A stretch of DNA of 64,000 nucleotides from Todiramphus chloris collaris (taxonomy: Eukaryota; Chordata; Aves; Coraciiformes; Alcedinidae). The stretch spans positions 11,647,536 through 11,711,535 of the forward strand of contig JANVCC010000062.1 of assembly GCA_025345505.1 (NCBI GenBank), in the 5' to 3' direction. Positions within the stretch are counted from its first letter, which is position 1, and each line of letters begins with the position of its first letter. Made by a program: the position numbers and the translations under genes. Under the pieces are notes generated by a model, which was not told the DNA's origin, made no database searches, and saw nothing but the letters and a program-made list of their open reading frames with translations. Shown here one piece after another: positions 22,401 through 35,000 of the stretch.

Positions 22401-22738
22401 CTCTCTCCCCATACCAAGAACCACTCTTACCCACTGCTCTTGATGCTGAGGGATTTGGCTGCCAAGACACATGGGCTTTTGGATTTCAGTTTTGTAGAAA
22501 GCATGACAACCCCGAGCAGTGGGTGCAATTTGTGACACTGGGGACGTGGGGACAGCGCTCTATCACTGCATTCCTCAATGCTCTGCAGGCACCTCCCTCA
22601 CTCTCCAGCACAGCTTGACAATCACTGCAGGAATCACCTTAAAGCAAAGTCAGAGTGTTTCTAGGTCTTCCAGACAGCTCTCTTGGGAGTGCAGGAAGTA
22701 CTTCCTTCATCCCACCAGAGATGACCCAGACAGTCGGG

Positions 22739-23140
22739 CGCTGGAGCATGTGCTCTGCAAGGTGAGACTGAGGGAACAGGGTTTGTTCAGCCTGAAGAGG
22801 AGATGGCTTCAGGGAGACCCAGCAGCAGCCTGCCCACCAGCACTTACAGCAGCACTACTGAAAAAACAGGCTCTTGACAGTGGTGGGAGGACAGGAGGCA
22901 AGGGGCATTACTGAAAACAAGAGAAGTTCAAACACGACATAAGGAGAAACTTGCTCCCCATCAGGAGAGCCAAGCAGTGTAGCAGGCTGCCCAGAGAGGC
23001 TGTGCAGTCTCCATCCTTGGGGGATGACCAAAGACTGACCAGATAAAGCCCTAGGCAGTCTGAGTTGACCTCAAAGTTGATCCTGCCACGAGCAGCAGGT
23101 TAGAAACCTCCTGGCATCTCTTCCCAGCCAAAGCGCTCTG
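22739..23140 (+). mobile_element. CR1 LINE fragment, plus orientation
   Basis: The plus strand follows the CR1 3' region in order: GCTGGAGCATGTGCTCTGCA, GGTTTGTTCAGCCTGAAGAG, ACATAAGGAGAAACTTGCTC, AGGCTGCCCAGAGAGGCTGT, and a decayed 3' end near GATCCTGCCACGAGCAG. It is diverged and has small deletions. It faces the CR1 at 21908-22400, giving an inverted pair about 340 bp apart. Confidence 0.87.
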
Positions 23141-25160
23141 AGTCTACGCTGAGTCAGCCACTGCTGCCAGGCAGTGCTGCTGAAGTCAGGGCCATCATCC
23201 CACCAGGAAAACAGGACAGCTACAGCTTAGTCAAACTAAATAATGAGGTATGTCTGCAGAAAGAGTCTAGAAATCTTGAAACAGGAGAATAATGAGGTTG
23301 GTATTTGACCTAATTGACACAAGACCTTATAAAATATTAATCTCAAGAGCTTTGGAGAGGACTTGAGACGTACAGGAAGCTTGATCAGAACAGAAAGGCT
23401 TGCTCTTGTATTGCATAGGTGGTTAATTTAGCTAAGGGACTGTCAGTTTTGCTGTTTAGGGGAGAGGATTTGTGGTTTAAAACCCATTATACTTAAAATG
23501 AATTCTGATATCAACTCACCAAAATGAAACGGAGTCATGAGAACAAGGCATAGCCGTTGTTTTCCTCAGATCTGCAGGTTTACTGTGCTCGAGCACAGCA
23601 ATATTAAACTTGAGCACAACAGGATCCCCTACACAATGCTTCCATTTTATTTCACTAACTGAGTCTCTGAAGAGATCAATTAACACTCAGTGCATACATA
23701 GCACTGGAGTTAAAGGTGATATACTTTACTAACATGTCTGGTGAGTGGAAAGGAAACGCTGCTGTGGAGCTGGAACGCACGGTAGGTGCCCTTTTCATTA
23801 AGAGGCGAGTGTTCAGGCAGTACAACAGAAAGGAAGGAAACAGGCACTGCTGTGACCTACACGGACTAACAAGGAAGCGCTGATCCAAAGGACCTTTCAA
23901 CGTGGGAGTGTGGTGGGTGCTCAGCTGCAGAAGCTCATCAGGATGTGGGCCAGCAGCATTCATACTAAAAGCATATCTGATTCCCCTACCTTTTGCCCAA
24001 AATCACACAGTGAACACGCTAAGGTTCCAAGTTCTCCGAATACAAGACATACACCCTCCAGCGACAACGTGCCCCGCTCTCTGTACAAGTTCTTCTCCTG
24101 CCTTTAACCACATGCTCTTTCTCCAGAGGGCCTGTGCCCTGCTGTATGACTACCCTGCTGCCCTTTGCCCTGTTCACTCCAGATACAGCCTCAGGCCACC
24201 TTTAGTCTATTTACTATCCTCCACTGCATAGGAGGGTAACGCTCAGGAGAACTTCTGCTCTTCTCCCTCCACAGCACCCAGCTTCCTTATGCATTAATAA
24301 ACTTACTCTTGCAGCACAGCCTTGTCACCAGGCATGTTATCACGTCCACAGTAGGAGAACTCAGAGACTCGTGCTGAAACAAAGTGTCTGGTAAGTATCA
24401 AGCACTGGATTGTTGTCAAGAGTTCTTAGCATTACCCAGCATTTCACAAGTTCAAAGCATCATTCCTGTTCACGTCAAATGCAGCTGTAAGGACAGCATA
24501 GCAATGCTAAATGAACGTGACGGTAAACACACTGCTCTAGCATTTCATGATGGATACGAAGAAGTGGGGGAAAATGTAGCATTGAGCCATTTCCCACAGC
24601 CAGGCTGCTGCAGAAGAGCTCAGCCATCTGCTGAGCTATTCCCAAGTATCCCCTGTGGAGAAGAAAACAAGTGGCAACCAGCTGCAAACAGTTCGGTTCA
24701 GCCAATGTGCCCACCACAGGAGAGATGCTAAGCAAACACTTAGTAGGCTGCAGCATTTAGAGGTCTCATCAGTTTAGATTTCTTCACTTGTTTTGGCAGA
24801 CTGCAGAGGCACCTCTAGGCTGGTATTCTGCTTTCTTAACTGTCTAAACAGACTAGCAGACGTGTTGGGACTCATGGTATGTCTTCACATCATTAAGCAT
24901 TGTTCAAGTTTGTTCAAGCTGCTAGGGACTGGTTGTCTCTTACTTTTGTCTAAGCAGGGGTGTAATGCTGCCTTGCCCTCCTGAAATGCTAACGCTGCAC
25001 CCAACAGTCTAATCTTATTATTGTTTATGCAATCCCTCACCTTACTTATTATTTAATGCCAACCTCTAGGGGAAGACAAAAAAAGCCTAAATCTCTCTGC
25101 ATTACCCTAACTGTGGTAAGGATCCTTTGGAAACAAGCACATAGATCATAGATCTATGAT
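23141..25160. other. Intergenic DNA, nothing recognised
   Basis: No gene, RNA or repeat recognised between the CR1 copies. Confidence 0.6.
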
Positions 25161-25673
25161 CACAGAATCACAGAATTGTCATGGTTGGAAAAGACATCTA
25201 AGATGACTGCATCCAACCAACCCCAACCCCCTTCCCCAGTAAAAAAAAAAAAAAGCAACAAACCACTACGCAAATAAAACCACCTCACCATCTCACTAGA
25301 GCATGCCCTAAAGTGCCTCATCTACCATTTTTTGAATCCATTCAGGGATGGTGACTCCACCACCTCCCTGAACAGCCCGTTCCAGCGCCTGACTACTCTT
25401 TCAGTAAAGAAATTTTTCCTAATATCTAATCTAAACATCCCCTGGTGCAACTTCAGGCCATTTCCTCTAGTCCTTTCATTACTTACTTGAGAGAAGAGAC
25501 TGCACTCACCTCACTACAACCTCCTTTCAGGTAGTTGTAGAGAACTATAAGGTCTCCCCTGAGCCTCCCTTCTCTAAACTAAACAATCCCAATTCCCTCA
25601 GCCTCTTTTCATAGCACTTGTTCTCCAGACCCTTCACCAGCTTCATTGCCCTTCTCTAAACTCACTCCAGCAG
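25161..25673 (-). mobile_element. CR1 LINE fragment, minus orientation
   Basis: On the plus strand it begins CACAGAATCACAGAATTGTC (reverse complement of the CR1 3' end). It continues through GATGGTGACTCCACCACCTC, the GTTCCAGCGCCTGACTACTC block and GGTCTCCCCTGAGCCTCCC. An A-rich stretch near 25240-25255 interrupts it. The 3' end carries a perfect 18-bp palindrome at 25144-25161. Confidence 0.9.
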
Positions 25674-25935
25674 CGAATGAAATGACAGAGCGCAGCAAAA
25701 CACAGGGAAAAACGTGGTGATGTTGGACATGCAGTCTCTGCTCCTTGACTTCCTCTGCATTTCCATTTGGAAGAGCAGTGTCATTCTAATAAATTCATAA
25801 GACCCCTATTTAATACAACTAAAAGTATCACAGTGACTCTTAGCTATGCTCCTGTGGTCATGGAATCAGCACCCACAAACTATGCTTGGACTATATAAAA
25901 AAATATACTGCAGGGTAGAGACTCTGTGCCTCAAA

Positions 25936-26050
25936 GAACGGCTTGTGTTGGAAGGGACGTTAAACATCATCTAGTTCCACACCCTCATCCCACCACAGGC
26001 AGGGACACTTCCCACTACACCAGGTTGCTCAAACTGCTTAGAGCCACACA
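25936..26050 (-). mobile_element. Short CR1 LINE 3' fragment, minus orientation
   Basis: The plus strand reads TTGGAAGGGACGTTAAACAT and then CAGGGACACTTCCCACTACA, which matches the CR1 3' region also seen at 3981-4100. Only about 115 bp remain and both ends are approximate. Confidence 0.8.
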
Positions 26051-29000
26051 CCATTCTTCCTGGCTGCTCATTGACATAAGACCTCTCTCTGCAACTCAGT
26101 GCCCTATGAAAGATAACTATGTTTAGGTGACACTCCTGAGCAGATGGCCTATGGTTCCTACTACCAACAATACGCAACTTTTCTCTATGGCTTCTTGCTG
26201 CATGCATCAAATAATTCATCTGAGAGGGTTACTGAAGGCATCAGAATATTTCTCTCCTGTATTTCATCTCTCTCTGTTCTCGGAGATAGTGGAGGAGTAA
26301 GGCAGATAAATCTCACAAAAAGCAGTTACTCTTGAGATTCTTATTTCCTTGAGTTTGTCCAACAAAAAGTGCCTACAACTTGCTATATCCCAGCCATTTG
26401 CCTGCCTGTAACAAACCTCTAAACTCAGTGCTGGCAACAGAGAAGTGTTCACATTAAGCAGTGGAGTAAATAGTGAGGACAAATCCCAGGGCAAAGCTGA
26501 GTTTGAACTTTCAGTCCATAAATTCTCACTGTGGTTCATCAGTAGGGGAAGTGTAACAGGCAAGGTTTCCTTGGTGCGTATGTTTCTTACTGTCCCCTTC
26601 CCAAACATTTGAAACTACCTCTCATGCCTAAGACTGAAGAAGTTTATCATATTTCCCAGCCTTTTGAATACAGGCATTATCTAGAAGCTATTCTGTTTTC
26701 TAAATCAAATTCCATCCTAATCAAGTGGCTGAAGAGGCTCTGCATCCTCCAGATGATGTACACAAACCACAGCATGTTGTCAAGCTGCAATCTGTTCTCT
26801 TTAGTCTGGGAAGCTTGTATAACTCTTTCACAGGCCATGGGAGGTTAGACTAGATGGGAGCAAAAGAAGGAATAAGATAGATAGAAGCGCAGGAAGGAGC
26901 TACACACAGACTGGGGAAACCTGGTGGAGAATTCTCTCCCAAAGATGGGGAAGGAATGCATCTGTCTCCACAGCATCATTTTGCTAAGTTCACAGATGGG
27001 TTTATGCATTTGATTTACATTGCAGCAAATGGTCCCGTATCTAGACCATTGAGAGAGGCAAAGCGAGCACATGCACCTGAAATTTCGGTAACAAGCCTGT
27101 TTGAATCCAGTTTCCTCATCAGCCAAATAATTAGTGGCTGGCTCCACATAGTGGTTTCTCATGTAATTCCACTGAGTGGGGGGTTGATACTTGGTATTTG
27201 CTCTCACAAAATAGTATTGTGTTAGTTTTCCAGAGAGGTGCCATTTGCAAGCCTGTCAATCTTGCAGCCTTTGCAATCCCCTGAAAGGCAGCACAGTGAA
27301 AGGTGCCTGGAATCCTTCTGGCCACTGCCAGTCTCCTTTGTGTCTGAGGAGATTAAGGATTAGAAAGATAGTTGTGCTCTCATGCACATCACTGAGCATG
27401 ATATCAGGTGTCTGCAGAGACAGGGGCAGCATATCAGTGGGTGAGTTTGCCCTTTAGTACCTTCAGGGTGCACCAAGATATCAGAAAAATAGCAAAGAGC
27501 AAAATGCATGGAAATACTATACCAACCCAAGTCAGTGTCTAGCACATAAGAAAGAACCATGCACAGATCACAGCTGTGGCTTAGAGGTCTTGGGGCAGAT
27601 AAATTTGACACATGGTTATGGAAAAGTACTCTGCCAGCCAGAACTCTTCCTTCATTTCCCCCCACTGGAGCCTTCATCCTGCTAGGAAAAAATCTCACAA
27701 GAGTTTAAAAATCTCTTTTCTACTGAAACGGTCTTGTTTTCCTCAAATCAGCTGTTTAGCACTGATTTGTGACATACAAAGTTATCCCTCAAGCTTGACT
27801 GATTATCTCAAGCGCTTCTCCGTGTCACAGAGAGCATGCATACCGATGAGAAACAGCCATTCTCCTGGCCCCTTAGGGTACTACAAACCCAAAGATACTC
27901 CTGTGAAACTTCTTTCAGAGGCTAACCTCCCTATCCCCGCATTCAACTCATCCTTAAAAACTGAGCCATTATTAAAGCAGAGAGCTAAAAAGAAGGAAAA
28001 ACCAAGTGCCCGTTGTTATTCCCAACTTCCAGCTTTGCAGGTGACCCTTTGTCTGCACACCACCTGCCCGTTTTTCAGCCAAGGGCCAAGTTACTGACCG
28101 GGCTGCAGCGCAGCACCATAGACACCTTGCTAGAGTTAAATCCCAGAGCTTCAGAAGAATCCTCTGGGAAAGGAAAAAGGCCAAAGGGACTGCCAGATCT
28201 TGCTGTTTGCTTGTTTGTACACAGCTCTTGCCAATATTTATTTGTCCATCTGAAAGTGAGGATGAATTTTCAGCACTGAGTGAGGATTTTAAAGCTATGA
28301 CAAGCCTGCTAAAAGTATCTCCTTTTAGAAGAAGTCGTGGTGTGTGAGATATTTTACTGCAAAGCCCTTGTTGGTGTGTGTGCCGCACACAGCTGCCTGA
28401 GTTTGTATCACTTTGTTAAGCCACTCAGAGGCTTTGATTTCAGTTGCGTGAGCATCTGTACCAGCTTGAGAGGAAGCTGAGCTGGTCCACACAAATCATG
28501 CTGTTCTCGTGTCCTGCAAAAAGCATGGCTGAACTCTCACCAGAAACTTTCTGACACTTGTTAACAGCAAGATGGGTTCCTGTCTGCTTCCAATTTTGCA
28601 AGCTGTTCTCTCTGCGGGATGTGAGGTGTTAACGTGCAGCTTTCCACTAAAACAGGACTCACTGTCTGGTACCAATCATCGTTTCTGGGAACCATATGCT
28701 CTTCTGGGACCAGCCATTGAGAATGGGGACTCTGATCCTCCTCTGAAGGTGCCAGCACACGTGACTCCAGCTGCTGGGTCTGAGTTTACAGCACTGATCA
28801 ACTCATGATAAGTTAGTGAGGACCGGTACAGCACTCAAGCTCTGAGGTAGGCAAGGTCTTTGAGCCAGCTACTTCACACCAGCCATTCTTGGGCAGAGTT
28901 TTCCCCACCAGATTTTTTTCCCTTCAATATGCACAAGCCTCTTTGGAAATTCTCAGGGCTGTTCTGACCTGGTGCAAACCCAGAGTCGGATCACCTCTGC

Positions 29001-32000
29001 CCTGCAACAGCAGAAAATTAAAACCATTGCTGTGGAATAACTCTGCATGCTATTTGCTTTTAAACATTGCTAAGAGCGCTTGCTGCATTTTTCTTCATAG
29101 CAGTGCTTCTAAACGTACGCTGCCAAGGTAGCAGTGAATGCTCCATGCACCCATCTAGCACTGACACAAGGTCTGCATTCTGATCAGTTTGCACAGGGAG
29201 CCACACAGTTCCGTCAGTAAAGCCATCAAAATAAGCCCTCTGTTCAGGGTGCTCATATTAGCAAGGACATCCACACATCCACCTGCATAGAGACAGTGCT
29301 CCAAATAACTCACAATTTGGGTTAACTCTCAATTAAAAGTGTAGATATTGAATCTCTCTTCCTCGGAAATGCCAGGTTGGCAGTACCACTGCACCTGGGG
29401 GCAGACAAAATGTTCCTTTGATGAAGGATCTATCCTTGGCTGTGTGACAGACCCCCTAAGGAGCCTGCTATAAGTCATTTCAGGCAATGCTTTCCGTAAC
29501 AATTTGCCCTGGCTCAGGTCTACTTACTGTCACTGGCTTCTGCTTGCACAGGAGTAAACCACTTGTAGGCACTTCTGAAAGGCCTGCAAGCCTGACTAAA
29601 GCCTTGAGCTGGACATGCTTCTCACTGACTGTAAAGCTGCTATCCCTCTTTCTTTCTATAACTCACACACGCCATAGATGTGAAGATGTGGGATACCATC
29701 CACATAGCTGTTTTGAAGCTTATTAGTACTTGTAAAGCATTAAGATCCTCAGTTACATAAATCTGAAGTATTGCTAGGAGCTCAGAGCTTCTCTGGCTGC
29801 AGAGCTATCAAGAGTGCAGGAAGGTGGGGTGGGCAGATAGGCGGTCCAGGAAATACATACCCCTGTGGAGTTTTCACCTGCTGCCTCTTTTGTCTTGGTC
29901 AGCCCCATTCCATCGGTCACTCGTTACCACGAGCTAAGCCAAATGCTGCACTGACAGATACCCTACTGCTCAGAAAGCTTAGGGCCAGCCTTGGTCATTT
30001 TGCTGGCCAGTGCTTCAGGGAAGCTGGCACATAACTCATCCAATAAACTGAGTCATCCTCTCTGTACTTCCTAGAAGGATTATGACTGATGGTAATTGCT
30101 TGTAATGAACAGACACCCATCTTTTCCAGAAGATTAACTTCCATTGCACAGAGCTGAGGTAATCTGCACAGGTTTATATCATGCTCCCTGCTTCTGCCCA
30201 CCTCAATTTTAAGATGGATCTCCTGCCTCAAAAAAAGCCTATAAAATTCCCAGCTCTCATCCTTATTCCTGAAGCCCCAGTGGTTTTGTTGGACAGATAC
30301 ATGGCTACAGCAAAAGGTTATTTCACGTATGAAACGCAAAGCAACAGCCTTGATGGCCCTCGAAGCAGGGCAAAGGCTCTGCCGGAAAGGGGAGGAAGCT
30401 GTCCTGAGGAGCAGAGTCCTGTGTACCATCAGAAAGGCCACTGCACAAATATCGGGAGGATTGCAAGGAGTAAGAAGCAACCATCGCTGGCTACAGGCAC
30501 AGAGAGGCTGTAGATGCAATGTGCGGGTGTTTGGTGCCGCTGGAGGCAGCTCCTGACGGCTGCAGATCTGCACGCCCAAGAAGCTTATCAAATTATACTT
30601 GGGCCTCCATCCCCCTCAGCAATCAAGGCTCTGCTGGCAGCTCCAATGACAAACTCTCTTCATCCCAGGTTAGTCACTAAGCTGTGCGTGCTCAGTCTAC
30701 AGCAGCTTACTGCAGCAGCAAAGTCTTGGAGCATTTTGCTCTGAAATGGTGTTACTTCTGTGGGGTTTTTTTTTTTTGAAGAAGAGAGATTGCAAATAGT
30801 AAGAGAAATAGTGAAAAAACCCCAGTATGCTCAGAAGCTCACTACACTCACAAAATGGAAATCTGACCGGCTTTATGAAAGTTACTTTAGTATTTTTGCA
30901 TTTTTAATTTAAAAAATGTTATTTATTGTCCACCAACCAGTCGCTGTGTATTTCAGTGTTATTACCTGCTCCCCTATGATCATGATGGTCTGACAGTGAA
31001 GTCAGACTACGAAAGAGAAAGCGAGTGGATAAGCTGTCACATGTTGCCATTTCTATCAAGTCTACTTTTGAAAAGTGTTCGCACATTTATTAGGCAGACA
31101 GGCTTTGAAATACCAAGTGACCCATCTTGCCCCTTGGCCTCCTCTCACTTCCCGGCTGTTCTGTGACTTCACTCACATGAGCCCTGGCAGGCAGAGGACA
31201 GAAGCTGTGCACTGGCATCTGCAAGTAGTTGTGATTACTTCAGCAACCTGTTTTCCCAACAAGTCATTTCGGGCCACCACTTTTCCACCCCAAGAGGTTA
31301 AGGTGACACAAGGCAGTTCTGCAGCCGTGGGGACACACAAACAGACACAAGTATAATGCCCTGCAGTAAGGCTCAGCACTAAAGTAGTTAAAGGATCAAC
31401 CTAATAAGATTTGGAGGTTCTGAAAGTTAGGCTGTCTCTAGAACATGCTGCTTCTTTCCACTCCTAGGAAGTTCTGTAGCAATTACAGAGAGAGGTCTGT
31501 ATTCAAACCAGTGAATGCAGATTTCAGCTCATGCTAAATACCAGTGTTTGGCTAAAATATTTAATAGGAATAAAATAACATTAGTGATTTGCAACTGGAT
31601 TCAGTAATAGCAGTAGCATCTAATTAGTTCCCGTCACCAGAGGGCATTGGAGGACAAGCTGATTTTTAGAAAGCACAGGCCCTATCCATTTCAGATAAAC
31701 CAGCCAATATTAATGAAGGGAGTGGGTCTGAGACCTCCCTCTTGTTGGCACAAAACGAGTGACTCTGCTGGTACAAGCTAACAGGGAACGGGGTCCTGGG
31801 TTTGCCCCGTGCAGAGCTGCAGGCTAAGGGGCCTCTCCTCACCTGTCCCTCTGCAGCTGTGCACGCTTCTGAAGACAGACTTGAGCAGAAACCAGGACTG
31901 TGACTGAAAGGTGCTTCAGAAATTGCCGTGCAGCTGTCAGGAGTGCGTTGGGCTGGCTCTTGAGGTACCAACAACTCACCAGAAAAAAAATGCCTGTACT

Positions 32001-35000
32001 TGGCAATCAGCCTCATTGGTCCCCAGGCATGGTGCAGGGGGTTATTTCAGAAGACAGAGTGCAAGGGAAGCAAAGCGCCTGGTGACCTTTGTCCTGCAAG
32101 GAGCTGAGCAAGGGCCTGGGGTGCAAATCTGACCTCTCAGTCCATGGCTCCCCAGCCTGGGCCAGCTGTCTTGTAGCACACAGCATACACAAGGACTATG
32201 GGGCTCTTCTAGACTCCAGCAGTTTCCTTCTAATTCCTACTCTGATTCATGAAATTCATTCTATGTTAAATACAGGCTCAGAGGTTTATAGCAGGAGAGG
32301 ATTTTCTCAGACTGCCCCACTTGACTGAAGGGAAGCTCTTCAGATTAGCAAGGGAATAAAACCAATCTGAGCCTGGAAACAGCATGAAAAGTACTCCCTG
32401 TGTCTGGTGCCAAGATGGCAAATACATTTCAGTTAGCAGAAAGAGATACCGTCCATTAGCATCAAACAACGAGGCTTTCTATGCATTATGAACATTTTGC
32501 TTTTAAATAGAAGGGAGCAGGCCAAGTGGCCTTGGTCTCTTATCATTGTAAAATAGTGATGCTCATTTGTAAACTACAACTGTGGCAAATTTATGCCCCA
32601 TGTCAGCTCCCCAAGGCTATGAGATCATTGACTTCAATTAGAGAATGAATGCCGCTGTGACAGTCAAAGGCCTGTAAGTCTAAGGCAGGGGTTCTTGTGC
32701 TTTCCAAGCAGGGTCAGCTCAACACCCTAATAATCATGTTCCAGGTTATATCAGGCAATGGTTTGATTTGGATCATGTTCTACTACCTGGTTTTTACCTT
32801 AGTCATGTATCTTTTTTCTTATTTCAGTTTTTGCTTCTCTTCATTCTTGCAATATGCCTGGCAACTGTAACAGTCAAGAGAAAGAGAGAAAGCAAAGGAG
32901 TGTGTGAATTTATTTGCTGTTTTAGATGTAAAGCTTTGTCAGCTCTTCAAAACACGATAATCAATATAGGGACCTTTCCAGCTCATCACATTCGAAAGGT
33001 AGTGTGTATACATTGGCAGAAGTGCTACCTCATTCATTTTGCTTTACAAGCCAGGTGGTCTCCAAAAATGAGCACTGCAAGCTGTCACATGGCCATTGGT
33101 TTGGATCATGGGGAAGAAAAGGAGCTGCCTTAAAGCCCTTATTGACAGTGCTTTCAAGTTGTCCATGAAGTTTAAAATAAAGGGGATCTGACATGAATTC
33201 ATGACTTCTGTTGATACTGGGACACGTCTCAAAACAAAATGCACCCCATTCTCTATCCTGTATAAATTGCCTTTTTCTTCTCCACATTTATCATCTGGAA
33301 AGACACAGTTTCTCACAAATACTACATCCTTAAATTGGGTATACAATCAATAGAACAGGCTCAAAATTTCAAAAAGCAGAGATTAAACAAAGCAATTCAT
33401 CTGTTGGCATACCTGGTTTTTGCACTGATCTGAACAGTGTGCTTTTTCACTAGTGTGCACTAGGGAAACGATTTCAAGAAAGGCCAAATTTTAACTCATT
33501 TTTAAATTCTTTCTTCTTGTCCCTTTCTACAACACACGTTGACAAATAAAGAGGTTTTGCTCTGAAGTTGTCCTGGTGCCTGTGTCACAGACAAGGATTC
33601 CACTGTGTACAGCACCAGTAAGCAAAGGAGAGCAGGGACAGAGCAGTTTGCACATGCTATTGACTACACAAAGATGAATCAGGCGGCTGAAACGCGAGGA
33701 AGCGAAGTGGGTAACGCTGCTGGGGAATAGGCATAAATGGGACATGTTGTATTTTCTATCGACACAGCACATAATGTGCAGTTTCCCATAAGCATCCCCT
33801 TCCTCCTCAGAAAAGAAGTAATGGATTTTAGGAGCTGAGGGGGCTTTTTCTGACAGAGCAGTGCAAGAGCGCTGTGGAATGGAAGGAAATGCGACTGCCA
33901 TGCGCAGCAGGGAGAAGTGCTACACGCTCGTGTCAGAGGCCCTGGATCTCAATGGAAGATATTTATAACTCTGCCTCTGAAGAAGATGAAAGTAGTTCTT
34001 CTGCTGAGAAAGGGAACACAAATGTTACCTAAAAATAAACGTCCCAAGTCAATGCCACCTATTTCTACATTCCCTGTTTCGCAGCTGGCTAAATGAACTA
34101 TACCGAGAAGCATTTAGGTTGTTCTAAGAGGAATAAGGCCATTCTGGAAACAGAATGACTTTTACTCTTAAACGCTGTTAATTTATCAGCAATTTTCTGT
34201 ACTCTGCAATATCACCTCTCACTGAGCTGAGAAAGGCCATTCAGCCAGCACAAGGCCATTGGCTGATCCAGACAGTGACCAGGGCAAGGTGACTGATGAA
34301 AGTAGAGACTAATTGCACCCCTACGTTACTTGGTTTAACTCCTGCCAGCCTCTGTAGGAGCATTCCCAGGTTATGCTTTCAGCTGATGCTCCTTCTCCAC
34401 TTCTGTTTCTATCAGAACACCCAGAGGGGTTTGCAAGCTGAAGACTCAAAAATACCCCTGATGGGGATATGCTCATTCAAGAACTTCAAAGCGCTCTCCA
34501 AATGACTTTGCAGAGCTCCACAAACCCCCTGATTTGTAAGGTAGTGCACCCGCCTCGGGTGCAGAGCCACTGCTGACCAGATGGAGCTGGGAAACTCTTG
34601 GATCTCCCTGTTTGACTAAGGAGCAGTCTGCTCTTAGAAGAGGCGCAAAGTAAAAGAAACAAACAAAACCCCATAAACAATCCAATTTTCTTCTGGCTGC
34701 TGCTAGATTCAGGAAAGAAGTGGCTGACAGCGGGTCATTGCTGCATATCACTTCTGTCCCAAGAGCTTTTAGACTGGCTTATGGAGAGCAGGCAACGTGC
34801 CTTAGAGCTGCCGTCAAAAACCAGCCCTGCATTCAGTTCCAACAGATCACAAATGTACAAACAACAGTAGCTCAGTATACAATCTAAATACTATAGTGGC
34901 AAACTAGCAAACCAACGCTGCATGTACACATCCACAGCAAAGTCAGCTCCATGCTCAGTCAGAAGAGCAGCTGAATGAGAAAAAAATTTACAACCCCATC

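Noticed and set aside
20341-22443. Very long open frames across the N gap (up to 700 codons)
   Set aside because: They are kept open only by the 400 N and by GC-rich composition. Their translations are low-complexity Arg/Pro/Ala sequence, and the real coding exon there is the 38-bp start of SETD7 on the minus strand.
27612-28097. A 161-codon open frame in the SETD7-MGST2 intergenic region
   Set aside because: The translation resembles no protein I know, and nothing nearby suggests a promoter, an exon structure or a retrogene.
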